From Acidobacteriota bacterium (lineage in GTDB: Bacteria > Acidobacteriota > Aminicenantia > Aminicenantales > Saccharicenantaceae), in the NCBI GenBank assembly GCA_039683095.1, contig JBDKSB010000012.1:865846-929845 (forward strand): a DNA stretch of 64,000 nucleotides, given 5' to 3'. Every line of letters starts with the position of its first letter. Position 1 is the first letter of the stretch. The position numbers and the translations under genes are program-made. Shown piece after piece: positions 43,048 to 51,633 of this stretch. The notes under the pieces are model-generated. The model saw nothing but the letters and a program-made list of their open reading frames with translations, was not told the DNA's origin and searched no databases.

Positions 43048-43049
43048 CG

Positions 43050-43067
43050 GCCGGCCGCGCGGCCGGC
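43050..43067. other. 18-bp perfect palindrome between convergent genes
   Basis: GCCGGCCGCGCGGCCGGC lies between the stops of the acyltransferase (plus) and GntR (minus) genes. No T-run follows, so it is at best a weak bidirectional transcription barrier. Confidence 0.5.
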
Positions 43068-43075
43068 GCGGGGGC

Positions 43076-43765
43076 CTACCCGGCCTTCTTTTCGATGGCC
43101 GGGTAGTACTTGCGGATGAACCGCTCCTGGACGTCGAAGGACCAGTGCACGTCGCGGACGTGGTTGGCCGCTTCCCGGCTCCGGCCCTGGCGCAGGAGGT
43201 CGACGAGGGTCTGGTGCTCGCCGATCGAGGCCTCCTCCCATTCCTTGACGAAGCCCGAGACGCGCGGGAAATCGTAGAGCCGCTTCTTCAGGTTGTTGAC
43301 GATCTTGATCAGGCAGGCGTTGCCGCTGAGATCGAGAAAGATGTCGTGGAAGGCCAGGTTCTTGTCGTAATAGCCGTCGAAATCGTCCCGGGTCAGGGCT
43401 TCGGCCATGTCCCGGTTCAAAGCATCCATGCGGTCGATGTCGGACGGCTTCATCCGCTCGGAGGCCTTGAGCAGGGCCATGCTCTCGAGGGGGCCGATGA
43501 TCTCGTAGTAGTTGCGGATGTCCTGCTCGGTCAGCGTGTTGACCACGATCATGCGCCGGGGCAGGATGGTGACGAAATCCTCCATCTCGAGCTGGAGCAG
43601 GGCGTCGCGAAGCGGGGTCTTGCTGACGCCCAGCTTCTTCGAGGTCTCTCCCATGTCGATGGCCGACCCGGGCAGGATCATCCCGTGGCGCATCTGCTCG
43701 CGGAAGTATCCGTAAACTTGTTCCTTGAGAGACTTGATGTTCAGGAGCGGCTTTCGATCCATCAT
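43076..43765 (-). CDS. GntR-family regulator, FadR/FCD type
   Basis: 229 residues. N-terminal winged helix (LKEQVYGYFREQMRHGMILPG, then TSKKLGVSKTPLRDALLQLE) and a C-terminal helical FCD domain (LAFHDIFLDLSGN, SIGEHQTLVDLLRQG) with the metal-binding His/Asp pattern. FCD regulators sense small carboxylates or sugar acids. It is transcribed from a promoter inside the gap after the glycosidase gene and probably controls the neighbouring carbohydrate genes (inference). Confidence 0.9.
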   Translation of the reverse strand: MMDRKPLLNIKSLKEQVYGYFREQMRHGMILPGSAIDMGETSKKLGVSKTPLRDALLQLEMEDFVTILPRRMIVVNTLTEQDIRNYYEIIGPLESMALLKASERMKPSDIDRMDALNRDMAEALTRDDFDGYYDKNLAFHDIFLDLSGNACLIKIVNNLKKRLYDFPRVSGFVKEWEEASIGEHQTLVDLLRQGRSREAANHVRDVHWSFDVQERFIRKYYPAIEKKAG

Positions 43766-43799
43766 CAGGGCCTTTCAGACGAAGGGAACTGCCCGCTTC

Positions 43800-43829
43800 A
43801 GGATATCCAATCCCGCTTTCCCAAGTCAA
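43800..43829 (-). promoter_or_regulatory. Sigma-70 promoter for GntR gene
   Basis: Minus strand TTGACT (43829-43824), 18-base spacer, TATCCT (43805-43800). Confidence 0.5.
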
Positions 43830-43836
43830 CCGGCTT

Positions 43837-46722
43837 TTATAATTTTTTGGGCGCCGGGGCCGGGGGGGCCAGGATCCGCCTGGTGTATTCGGTCTCGACG
43901 TTCTCGAAGAAGGCCCCTTCGAACTGGCCCGGCTGTAGCGCCGGCAGCGCCACCTCGATGTCGAGGGGCGCGTCCGAGCGGACCAGGCTGAGGTCGGCGT
44001 AGTGGCCGACGAAGGTCCGGCCGGGCGCATGCGGGTAGACGCTGTTGTAGCCCTTGAGGATCTCGACCGGCAGGCCGTTGACCTTCAACGTCACGTCCAT
44101 GGCGTCCGTGCCTTCGATGACGGGGATGTGGAGCAGGAGTCGCCACGGCCCGAGCCAGGGGGCGCGGAGGTCGTCTTCGGTGTACGTCACCGGCCAGCTC
44201 TTCTTCCGGGCGTCCAGCTGGGCCAGGACGCGCGACGGCACCGTGATCCGGGCCTTGTAGATGCCGCCCGTGAAGCCCTCCGGGACCGGGCCGGCGCTCT
44301 GGGACTTCCCGAAGGCCCGGCCGGCGAAGCGCACCGTCGCCGTGACCACGCCCTGGTCGCGCTTGAACGGGTGGACGACGCCGTTGACCGAAAGGGACCG
44401 GACCCGGGCCTTCTCGGGGACCCGGACGACGATCGTCTGCGCCGTTCCCGTCTCGGCCGTAACTCCGGTCAGGGCCAGCTGCGCCGCGACGAGCTCGGCC
44501 GCGCCCCGGACGTTGAACAGGACCGGCTCCGTGATCTCGGCCGGGGCCGGGAAGACCTCGTAGACCGCGGCTTCGCGGCCGGGAAGGGTCAGCGCGACGT
44601 CGCGGCCGTAGGTCCACAGCCCCTCGGCCGAGCCGACCAGCCGGCCCTCTTCGGGATAGATCTCCTTGATCATCAGCCGGTCGCCCCTGGTCAGGCCGAT
44701 CGTGGCGTCGAGCTTGAAGCGGGCTTCCTTGCGGCCGGGATTGGGATTGAAGAGGAAGACGAGGCCGCGGTCCCCGACCATGGCCGCCGTGCCGTCGACG
44801 CGGCCGGCCAGGGGCGGCCCGATGATCGGCCGCAGGGCGTGGAGGAAGCGGGCGTTCTCGTCGGTCCAGTCGAGCCATTTCCGGAACCAGGCCTTGTCCT
44901 CGTCGGACAGGGCCGCGGATTCCTCGGCGTCGCGGGCCGGGATGAAATCGATCACGTGGTGAAAGGGGGCCGTGCCGATCGACGAGATGAGCGAGTACTT
45001 CCAGCCGAGGACGTCCCAGTCCCTGGGCCGGAAGCGGTCGCGGCGCATGACCTCTTTCTCGTCGTTGCGCTCGGACTGGTGGGTGATGAAGCCGGGCATG
45101 ATCTCGGGCGGGGTGAGCCGCTCGACGCTGTAGGTCCAGGCGGCGAAGCGCTGCCGGTCAGCCGAGACCCGGTCGGTGTGGAGGTCGGGGAAGGCCTTGA
45201 AGCTCTCCGGCTGCTCGTCGGTCAGGGTCGGGTGCGGATAGGAGCCGGCCAGCCAGGTCCAGGGGCCGAAGTTCTGGTACTGCTGGCGCCCGTCGATGAC
45301 GGCGTCGAAGGCCTCGCGCCGCAGCCCCTCGAGGACGCGCCGGCAGCCGAACCATTGGGCGTACTTGCTCGTCGAAGCCTTGTTCTGGGCGATCCACCAG
45401 TGGTCGAAGGAGTAGCCGGCGGCGCCCGTGGCCTTCATGAAGTCCAGGAGCTTGCCCAGCCACCATTCCTGGAACGAGCGCAGGCCCGTGTCGGCGCCCG
45501 CCTTGGCCGCGTCCGGGCCGGCCCAGGCCGTCCAGGCCGGGTCCTGCCGGAAGGGCAGCGAAGGATAGGCATAGGCCATGAGCTTGAGGTTCTTGGAGGC
45601 GGCGTAGGCCAGCATCTCCTTGAGCCCGGCCGGAACCTCGTCGCGGCGCGGGTCCCATTCGCCCTTGCGGAGCTTCTGGCCGAGGCCGAACCAGAGGACG
45701 TTCTCCCAGCCCCAGGAGTCGGCGTTGTCCTCCAGGCGCGAGAGCGAGCTGTTGGCCGGGGTGTAGAGAAGATGGGTGGCGCCGAGCTCGGCGGCCCGGT
45801 CCATGATCCGCTTGTACTCCGCCACGCCTTCGGGGGTGCCGGCGTCGATCTGGTAGTCGTTCTCGCACCAGGGGATGTGGACGCGGACGCTCCGCCCTGG
45901 ATAGTAAAGGAGGAAGGCGCGCACGCACTCGACCAGGGCGTTCGATTCGGCGGCGTCGATCGAGGGCGAGGCGGCCAGGAGCTTCTGGTAATCGGGGACG
46001 AAATTCCATTCGGGCACGGCTTTGGCCGGAAAGCGCGTCCCGCTGAGCTCGACCAGGCCGAGGCAGAGGCGGTCGGAGGCGAACGAGCCCAGGTCGCGGC
46101 TCCATTCCATGTCCGGGGCGTAGGAAGCGGAGACGGCGGAACCGTCGCGGGTCCAGGCCATGAACGGGTTCTGGAGCATGAAGAAGACGCTCCAGGCGGG
46201 ACCGGCGGCGGCGGCGGCCCCGGCGAAACGGCAGACGGCGCCGAAGGATCCGTCGCGGAGCTTCAGCTCCTCGGCCACGGGCCGGCCGAGCTCGGTCGCC
46301 AGCGGCTTGACCGCGTTGACGCGGAAGGCGCGGCCGCGGGCCGAGGTGACGATGATCTGCTTGGTCAGGAAATGCCAGGCCGGCTTGAGCTCGTAGACGA
46401 CGTCGAAGGTATAGGGATCGCGGGTGTAGCGATAGGCGACCTTGGCCGGGGTCATCTCGATCTCGGCCGGGCCGAGGCGGCCGATATCGACCGCGCTGCC
46501 GTCGAGGGTCACGGAAGACGGGTCGGCCGAGAAGGCGAGCGTCCGGCCGGTCTTGGGCGCGCCGATCGAGACTAGCCCGTGGTCGTCGAACCCGGCCCGC
46601 AGGCGGCCGTTGTCGAGGACCATCTCTTCGGCCGCGGCTCGCAGCGCCGCGAGAATCAGCGAGACCGCCAGGACGGCGATGGGTCTGATCCGGGGCCTGC
46701 GCCCGGCGCGCTTCGCGGTCAT
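43837..46722 (-). CDS. Large secreted glycoside-hydrolase-like protein
   Basis: 961 residues. Signal segment about 14-31, then a beta-sandwich N-terminal region (to about 260) and a TIM-barrel-like middle: RVHIPWCENDYQIDAGTPEG, THLLYTPANSSLSRLEDN, KNLKLMAYAYPSLPFRQD, GAAGYSFDHWWIAQNKAS (a likely catalytic Asp at a strand end), IMPGFITHQSERNDEKE. The C-terminal 300 residues look like beta-sandwich sugar-binding modules. The layout recalls GH36- or GH31-like enzymes, but I do not recognise the exact family. AAGGAG precedes the ATG. Upstream of it lies the GH127 gene, so joint action on a plant or bacterial glycan is likely. Confidence 0.8.
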   Translation of the reverse strand: MTAKRAGRRPRIRPIAVLAVSLILAALRAAAEEMVLDNGRLRAGFDDHGLVSIGAPKTGRTLAFSADPSSVTLDGSAVDIGRLGPAEIEMTPAKVAYRYTRDPYTFDVVYELKPAWHFLTKQIIVTSARGRAFRVNAVKPLATELGRPVAEELKLRDGSFGAVCRFAGAAAAAGPAWSVFFMLQNPFMAWTRDGSAVSASYAPDMEWSRDLGSFASDRLCLGLVELSGTRFPAKAVPEWNFVPDYQKLLAASPSIDAAESNALVECVRAFLLYYPGRSVRVHIPWCENDYQIDAGTPEGVAEYKRIMDRAAELGATHLLYTPANSSLSRLEDNADSWGWENVLWFGLGQKLRKGEWDPRRDEVPAGLKEMLAYAASKNLKLMAYAYPSLPFRQDPAWTAWAGPDAAKAGADTGLRSFQEWWLGKLLDFMKATGAAGYSFDHWWIAQNKASTSKYAQWFGCRRVLEGLRREAFDAVIDGRQQYQNFGPWTWLAGSYPHPTLTDEQPESFKAFPDLHTDRVSADRQRFAAWTYSVERLTPPEIMPGFITHQSERNDEKEVMRRDRFRPRDWDVLGWKYSLISSIGTAPFHHVIDFIPARDAEESAALSDEDKAWFRKWLDWTDENARFLHALRPIIGPPLAGRVDGTAAMVGDRGLVFLFNPNPGRKEARFKLDATIGLTRGDRLMIKEIYPEEGRLVGSAEGLWTYGRDVALTLPGREAAVYEVFPAPAEITEPVLFNVRGAAELVAAQLALTGVTAETGTAQTIVVRVPEKARVRSLSVNGVVHPFKRDQGVVTATVRFAGRAFGKSQSAGPVPEGFTGGIYKARITVPSRVLAQLDARKKSWPVTYTEDDLRAPWLGPWRLLLHIPVIEGTDAMDVTLKVNGLPVEILKGYNSVYPHAPGRTFVGHYADLSLVRSDAPLDIEVALPALQPGQFEGAFFENVETEYTRRILAPPAPAPKKL

Positions 46723-46749
46723 AGGGCTCTCCTTGCGGGGGATGGTCCG

Positions 46750-46755
46750 ATTATA
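46750..46755 (-). promoter_or_regulatory. -10 box for the large glycosidase gene
   Basis: TATAAT on the minus strand, 27 bases before ATG 46722; no clear -35. Confidence 0.4.
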
Positions 46756-46791
46756 ACCGAACGGGGCCGGGTTTGGGGAGGGGGAAGGCCG

Positions 46792-48864
46792 TCAGTCGAC
46801 CTTCATGTCCAGATGCTTGGGCGGCCGCGCGGCGCCGGCCGCGCGCGGCAGCCAGACCAGCATCTGTCCGCCGCCCCGGTTGGCCCAGGCGTAATAGGGG
46901 ACCGCCAGGAACGGCCGCGGGCGTTCGACGATCTTCCCGGCGGGCGTTTTCGAGACGGATGCGGCCTCTCCGGCGATGGCGACGACCCCATTCAGGAGGT
47001 CCGGCCGGAACCCGGCCGCGAGCGGCGCGCCGTCGGGCAGGACGAGGTCGAAGACGCCGCCGCCGTTGTCGACGCCCTCGACGGCGAAGACGACGGGCCC
47101 GCGCTGAAGGGCGGCGCGTCCGGCGTCATCGGCCACGAGATCGTTGGCGACGACGCGGCGCACCGGCATCGGCAGGCCGAGCTCGACCGCGTCCCCGTTC
47201 TTCCACTCCCGCCGGATCCTGGCGTAGCCGTCGCGGATGTCCGGAGCGACGGCCCGGCCGTTGACCTTCAGGACGGGCTCGCCGGCGGCGGCGTCGAGGA
47301 AGCGGTAGAGGTCCGTGGGCATGGCCTGGCCGCGGGCCCAGCCGGGGATGCGGACGGCCAGCTCGAAGGGGCCGGGCTCGTCGGGGGCGACCGTCAGGAC
47401 GATCGCGCCGTCCCAGGGATAGCGCGTCTCCTGGGTCAGGATGACGGACCGGCCCGGCAGCGCGACCCGGCCGGAGCCGGCGATGAACAGGTTGACGTAG
47501 ACGGCATCGCCCCTGGTCGCGTAGACATAGCCCGGGAGCGAAGGCAGGAAGCGGGTCATGTTCGGCGGGCAGCAGGATACCTCGAACCAGGGGCTGCGGT
47601 CGTAGCCGCCGGCCGACTCGAGCGGGTTCTGGTAGAAGAAGCGGTCGCCGGAGAGCGAGACGCCGGAGAGCAGGCCGTTGTATAGGACGCGCTCGAAGAC
47701 ATCCATGTACCTCGAATCGCCGTGCAGGAGGAAGAGCCTGTAGTTCCAGAGGGCGTTGCCGATGGCCGCGCACGTCTCGGCGTAGGCCTCGGCGTTGGGC
47801 AATTCGTAAGCGTCGCCGAAGGCCTCCGAGCCGCCGCGGGCGCCGATGCCGCCGGTCAGGTACTGCTTCCGGCCGGCGACGTCGAGCCAAAGGCGGTCGA
47901 TGGCCGCGACGTACCCGGGATAACCGCCGAGGGCGGCCACGTCGGCCATGCCCGAGTACATGTACATGGCCCGGACGGCGTGGCCGACGGCCTGGTCCTG
48001 CTCGAGGACCGGCTTGTGGTTCTGCAGGTACTCGTCGGAGTCATAGACGGCGAAGGGATCGCCGGGGGCGTGCCGCTCGCCGCCGAAATAATGGCCGCGC
48101 TCGTCGAGGAAGAACTTGGCCAGGTCGAGATAATCCCGCCGGCCGGTGGCGCGATAGAGCTTGGCCAGGCCGATCTCGATCTCCTGGTGGCCGGGGAAGC
48201 CATGGCGCCGGCCCGGGCCCGGGCCGAAAGTGCGCAGGAGGAGCGCGGCGTTCTTCTCGGCGACGGCCAGGAAGGTCCGCTTGCCCGTGGCCTGGAAGTG
48301 GGCCACGGCCGCCTCGTACATATGGCCGACATTGTAGAGCTCATGGCTGACCCGGAGGTTGGACCAGCGCTCGGCCCCGGCGCCGGCGGCCGGGTGGGCC
48401 GGGTCGGCTGTCCTCGTCGTGTAAAGGTAGCCGTCGGGTTCCTGGGCCCTGGCGATCAGGGCGACGAGATCGTCGAGGGTCTTCTCCAGCGCCGGGTCGG
48501 GGTGGAGGCGCAGCGTATAGGCGGCCGCCTCCATGGCCTTGAAGACGTCCGAGTCGTTGAAGCGCCGGCCCGTCGTCGGCCCGGACATGAGGCCGGCGGC
48601 CTTGCGGAAATTGTCGACCCGGCCGGTCTCCTCGATCATCCGCAGCGCGTAGGGAACGGAGACGGTCCGGTTCGTCTCCAGGCGGGGGGCCCAGAACGCG
48701 TCCGCGAGCCTGACCTCGGTGAAAGGAACGGGGCGGATGGGGTAATCCCGGGCGGGCGCGTCCGGACCGCCGTTCGCGGCGGAGCGGCCGCGGCAGCCGG
48801 CCAGGGAGACCGCGGCGGCGAGCGCGAAGATGATCAGGCGGGAGCGGCGGATGGGCGAGCTCAT
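46792..48864 (-). CDS. GH127 (DUF1680) beta-L-arabinofuranosidase-like lipoprotein
   Basis: 690 residues. Lipoprotein signal with lipobox SLAGC (Cys24), so tethered to a membrane. An alpha/alpha barrel follows with GH127 hallmarks: NVGHMYEAAVAHF, FPGHQEIEIGLAKLYRATG, QDQAVGHAVRAMYMY, AFGDAYELPN then AYAETCAAIGN (zinc-binding Glu and Cys) and EVSCCPPNMTRFL (nucleophile and zinc cysteines). All zinc ligands are present. GH127 enzymes release L-arabinofuranose from plant glycoproteins or pectin. A divergent promoter pair separates it from the TSUP gene. Confidence 0.92.
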   Translation of the reverse strand: MSSPIRRSRLIIFALAAAVSLAGCRGRSAANGGPDAPARDYPIRPVPFTEVRLADAFWAPRLETNRTVSVPYALRMIEETGRVDNFRKAAGLMSGPTTGRRFNDSDVFKAMEAAAYTLRLHPDPALEKTLDDLVALIARAQEPDGYLYTTRTADPAHPAAGAGAERWSNLRVSHELYNVGHMYEAAVAHFQATGKRTFLAVAEKNAALLLRTFGPGPGRRHGFPGHQEIEIGLAKLYRATGRRDYLDLAKFFLDERGHYFGGERHAPGDPFAVYDSDEYLQNHKPVLEQDQAVGHAVRAMYMYSGMADVAALGGYPGYVAAIDRLWLDVAGRKQYLTGGIGARGGSEAFGDAYELPNAEAYAETCAAIGNALWNYRLFLLHGDSRYMDVFERVLYNGLLSGVSLSGDRFFYQNPLESAGGYDRSPWFEVSCCPPNMTRFLPSLPGYVYATRGDAVYVNLFIAGSGRVALPGRSVILTQETRYPWDGAIVLTVAPDEPGPFELAVRIPGWARGQAMPTDLYRFLDAAAGEPVLKVNGRAVAPDIRDGYARIRREWKNGDAVELGLPMPVRRVVANDLVADDAGRAALQRGPVVFAVEGVDNGGGVFDLVLPDGAPLAAGFRPDLLNGVVAIAGEAASVSKTPAGKIVERPRPFLAVPYYAWANRGGGQMLVWLPRAAGAARPPKHLDMKVD

Positions 48865-48881
48865 GGGGCCTCCGAATTCCC

Positions 48882-48890
48882 ACTATACCA
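48882..48890 (-). promoter_or_regulatory. Extended -10 promoter for GH127 gene
   Basis: Minus strand TGGTATAGT (TGN plus TATAGT), about 17 bases before ATG 48864, with GGAGG between. Confidence 0.5.
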
Positions 48891-48908
48891 TAGCGCCGCC
48901 GAATCCAT

Positions 48909-48914
48909 TATAAT
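48909..48914 (+). promoter_or_regulatory. -10 box for TSUP gene, leaderless arrangement
   Basis: TATAAT ending 7 bases before ATG 48922; transcription would begin at or next to the start codon and no ribosome site is present. Confidence 0.45.
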
Positions 48915-48921
48915 CGCGGGC

Positions 48922-49701
48922 ATGGCCGGACCGTGGCTGATCGGGATCGGGATCGTGGCCGGCGTCTTCGCCGGGCTCTTCGGCATCGGCGGGGGCATCA
49001 TCATCGTGCCGGCCCTCATCCTGTTCGCCGGCTTCCCGCTCGTCCGGGCCACCGGCACGTCGCTCGCGGCCATCCTGCTGCCGGTCGGCATCCTCGGGGT
49101 CGTCGCCTATTACAGGGCCAAGGTCATTGACCTGCGGGCCTCGCTTTACATCGCCGCCGGCCTGCTGGCCTCGGTCGTCGCCGGGGCCTGGCTGGCCAAC
49201 ACCCTGCCGGTCGAGGTGATGCGCAGGTTCTTCGCCGTCTTCTGCCTCTATGTCGGCTGGAATTTCGTCGATCCGGTCAACCGGTTCAGGAAGTGGCGGG
49301 GCCTCCCGGTCGCGGCCGGGCCGGAGCCGGAGAGCGCCCCCCATCCGTGCCCTCTACCGCTCATCGGGATCGGGCTCCTGGCCGGGATCATGGCCGGCAT
49401 GTTCGGCATCGGCGGCGGGAACATCATCGTCCCCCTGTTGACGCTGGCGCTCCACTATCCGCCCAAGCGGGCCATCGCCACGTCGCTCGGGGCCATCTTG
49501 TTTCCCTTCGGCATCCCGGGCGTCCTCTACTACGCCAGGGCCGGCAACCTCGACCTGGGCGCGGCCGCCTGGATCGCGGCCGGGCTGTTCGTCGGGACGG
49601 TCTTCGGCGCCCTGATCACCATCCGGCTGCCGGGCCGGACGGTCAAGCTCCTCTACGGCCTCTTCCTCCTGTTCGTCGCCGGACGCTTCTTTTTTTTCTA
49701 A
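48922..49701 (+). CDS. TSUP-family (TauE/SafE) membrane exporter
   Basis: 259 residues with about eight spans. The two inverted repeats each start with the family signature: GVFAGLFGIGGGIIIVPALI and GIMAGMFGIGGGNIIVPLL, each followed by RATGTSLAAI or RAIATSLGAI. TSUP proteins export sulfite, sulfonates or organic acids. Start set at ATG 48922; the open frame before it is antisense to the GH127 gene. Substrate unknown; a sugar-acid or sulfonate from the nearby glycan genes is possible. Confidence 0.9.
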   Translation: MAGPWLIGIGIVAGVFAGLFGIGGGIIIVPALILFAGFPLVRATGTSLAAILLPVGILGVVAYYRAKVIDLRASLYIAAGLLASVVAGAWLANTLPVEVMRRFFAVFCLYVGWNFVDPVNRFRKWRGLPVAAGPEPESAPHPCPLPLIGIGLLAGIMAGMFGIGGGNIIVPLLTLALHYPPKRAIATSLGAILFPFGIPGVLYYARAGNLDLGAAAWIAAGLFVGTVFGALITIRLPGRTVKLLYGLFLLFVAGRFFFF

Positions 49702-49885
49702 GCCTGAAGAGAAGGCGGGACCTATTTGAAAAAGCGGATCTATTCCATTTCTTGGATGCCGGGATCGAGACGCGTTATTCATTTCATTGACCCTCTATTC
49801 ATTAGGAAATGGGACGGCAGGAAAGTTGTTTGCTAGAATCATGATGCCCCGTGTGGAAAGGGAGTTCGCACGCCGGGAGGATGCC

Positions 49886-50359
49886 ATGAAAAGGACTGTG
49901 TTCCTTGCGACCGTCACCTTTCTGGCCTTGGGCGCTGCCGCCTGCGGTTCCGCGACGTCGCCCTCGGCGCCCGTCAGCCGGAGCCAGCTGAAGGCCGGAG
50001 ACCTCCACATCACCGTGTCCATCACCGGACAGGGCACGGACGCCCTGAATTTCCGGATCGGCGCCCGGAACGACAGCCCGGTCAAGGAAACCCTGGAATT
50101 TACCTGCGGCCAGTTCTTCGACATCGAGGTCCGCGACGGCGGCAGCCTTGTCTGGCGCTGGTCGCATGACAAGGCCTTCACCCAGGCCCTGTGGGAGCTC
50201 GAGCTCGCCCCCCGCGAATCCTTCAGCCAGATTACGGACTGGGATCTGACCGGGAACGACGGAAGGCCGCTCTCCCCCGGGTCCTACAACTGCCGCGTCT
50301 ATATCACGAATGTCCCTCGGGACGAGTCGCTGGTCTATCAGACCTCGCTGGAGATTTAA
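49886..50359 (+). CDS. BsuPI-domain lipoprotein
   Basis: 157 residues from ATG 49886, preceded by GGGAGG. Lipobox LGAAAC (Cys20). The rest is a single beta-sandwich: LNFRIGARNDSPVKETLEF, CGQFFDIEVRDGGSLVWRWS, FTQALWELELAPRESFSQ and LSPGSYNCRVYI, the pattern of BsuPI (intracellular proteinase inhibitor) domains. In Gram-negatives these occur in envelope proteins of unknown partner. One copy of a 22-bp inverted repeat begins 3 bases after the stop. Confidence 0.82.
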   Translation: MKRTVFLATVTFLALGAAACGSATSPSAPVSRSQLKAGDLHITVSITGQGTDALNFRIGARNDSPVKETLEFTCGQFFDIEVRDGGSLVWRWSHDKAFTQALWELELAPRESFSQITDWDLTGNDGRPLSPGSYNCRVYITNVPRDESLVYQTSLEI

Positions 50360-50361
50360 GC

Positions 50362-50383
50362 AGGCGCCTTGGCTAACGCAACT
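50362..50383 (+). repeat. 22-bp inverted repeat, left copy
   Basis: Starts AGGCGCCTTGG and ends CGCAACT. It is an exact reverse complement of 52316-52337, 1.95 kb away, where the same bases encode part of the AcrB C-terminus (EGALANAT). Confidence 0.9.
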
Positions 50384-50456
50384 ATCTAATAGTAAAAGAT
50401 ATATCCCATTTTAAAGGGCAAAAAGAGGGTCGAAATAGAGCTTTTTGCCGGCGTTT

Positions 50457-50885
50457 TCATGGATTTGGCCCGTCGATCGTTCCGGCGACCTTGAAGAGCT
50501 TGCCCGACGCTCGGGCGATCTCTTGGCCTTCGGCATCGACAAGCCGGCTCTCAGCCAGCACGATCCGCCCCTTGTCCTCTACGCACCGGCCGACGAGCGA
50601 ATAGGTCACGCCGGTCGAGGCCGGTTTGACGAAGCGCACCGTGATCTCGCCGGTGACGCACTTGAGCCCCTTCGCGCCGGCGGCATAGATCAGGGCCTCG
50701 TCGAGGACGGCCGCCACGAGCCCGCCGTGGACGACGCCTTCCCAGCCCTGGAATTCCCCGGGGAACGTCACCTCGGCCGAGGATTCGCCGCGGCCGGGAT
50801 CGGCCCGGAGCCGGAGCTTCAGGCCGATCGGGTTCTTCTCGCCGCAGATGAAGCAGGCCCGGGCGTCGCGGAAGTCTTTGTCCAT
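50457..50885 (-). CDS. PaaI-like hotdog-fold thioesterase
   Basis: 142 residues. Hotdog core: WEGVVHGGLVAAVLDEALIYAA (the HGG loop and helix with catalytic Asp/Glu), TGEITVRFVKPASTG and RIVLAESRLVDAEG. An N-terminal CFICGEKNPIGLKL stretch with two cysteines is common in this group. It would hydrolyse acyl-CoA in the cytoplasm. It is the only minus-strand gene in the segment bounded by the inverted repeat. Confidence 0.87.
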   Translation of the reverse strand: MDKDFRDARACFICGEKNPIGLKLRLRADPGRGESSAEVTFPGEFQGWEGVVHGGLVAAVLDEALIYAAGAKGLKCVTGEITVRFVKPASTGVTYSLVGRCVEDKGRIVLAESRLVDAEGQEIARASGKLFKVAGTIDGPNP

Positions 50886-50988
50886 GAGGCCTTTCGTTTA
50901 GCACATTCGGGCCCGGTCCCGCAAGTCCGCCGACCGGACCGCTCTCTCCCGCCGGCCCCCGCCGTCCCGCCTGCCCATGCCCCGCCTC

Positions 50989-51017
50989 TTGCCCGCCGCC
51001 GCGCAATCGTTTATAAG
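50989..51017 (+). promoter_or_regulatory. Sigma-70 promoter for DUF1579-like/pyrE operon
   Basis: TTGCCC (50989-50994), 17-base spacer, TATAAG (51012-51017); leader of about 25 bases with AAGGAGG. Confidence 0.55.
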
Positions 51018-51048
51018 AGATGGTGTTTTGATACCCAAGGAGGGCCGC

Positions 51049-51633
51049 ATGGAACGAGCGCTTTTCGCCGCCGTCCTGGCGGTCGTTTTCGCCGGCCCGC
51101 TCCTCGCGCCGCCGGCGGCGGCCGTGCCGTGCTCGCAGGAACCGGCCGCGCCGGCCGCGGACGTCTGGGCCCCGTTCCGCTTCTTCGTCGGGACGTGGCA
51201 GGGCCAGGGCGAGGGATCGCCGGGCTCGGGCCGGGGCTTCCAGACCTTCGAATTCATCCTTCGGGGGACGTTCCTCCAGGTCCGTAACAAAGCCGTCTTC
51301 GATCCCCAGGCCGGGAACCCCGCCGGCGAGGTCCACGAGGACATGGGCGTCTTCAGCTACGACAAGGCCCGCAAGACCTTCGTCCTGCGCCAGTTCCATG
51401 TCGAGGGCTTCGTCAACCAGTACGTCCTGGAGGGTCTGCCGGCGGACGGCAGGACCTTCGTTTTCGTGTCCGAGGCGATCGAGAACATCCCGGCCGGATT
51501 CAAGGCCCGCCTGACCTACCGGATCGTCGACCCCGACACTTTCGAGCAGACGTTCGACCTGGCGCCGCCCGGCCAGGATCTCAAGTGCTACAGCAAGGGC
51601 ACCCTGAAAAGACAAAAAGGAGATCTGCCATGA
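51049..51633 (+). CDS. Exported DUF1579-like lipocalin-fold protein
   Basis: 194 residues from ATG 51049, preceded by AAGGAGG. Signal peptide about 1-25 (cleavage after PPAAA). The domain reads FRFFVGTWQGQGEGSPGSG, FILRGTFLQVRNKAVFD, HEDMGVFSYDKARKTFVLRQ and RLTYRIVDPDTFEQTFDL, the pattern of small DUF1579/THAP4-like beta-barrels that bind heme or lipids. Its stop overlaps the pyrE start by 4 bases (ATGA), an unexpected pairing of an exported protein with a pyrimidine enzyme. Confidence 0.78.
   Translation: MERALFAAVLAVVFAGPLLAPPAAAVPCSQEPAAPAADVWAPFRFFVGTWQGQGEGSPGSGRGFQTFEFILRGTFLQVRNKAVFDPQAGNPAGEVHEDMGVFSYDKARKTFVLRQFHVEGFVNQYVLEGLPADGRTFVFVSEAIENIPAGFKARLTYRIVDPDTFEQTFDLAPPGQDLKCYSKGTLKRQKGDLP

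Noticed and set aside
44002..46575. 857-codon plus-strand open frame
   Set aside because: Antisense to the large glycosidase-like gene; composition is typical of a shadow frame.
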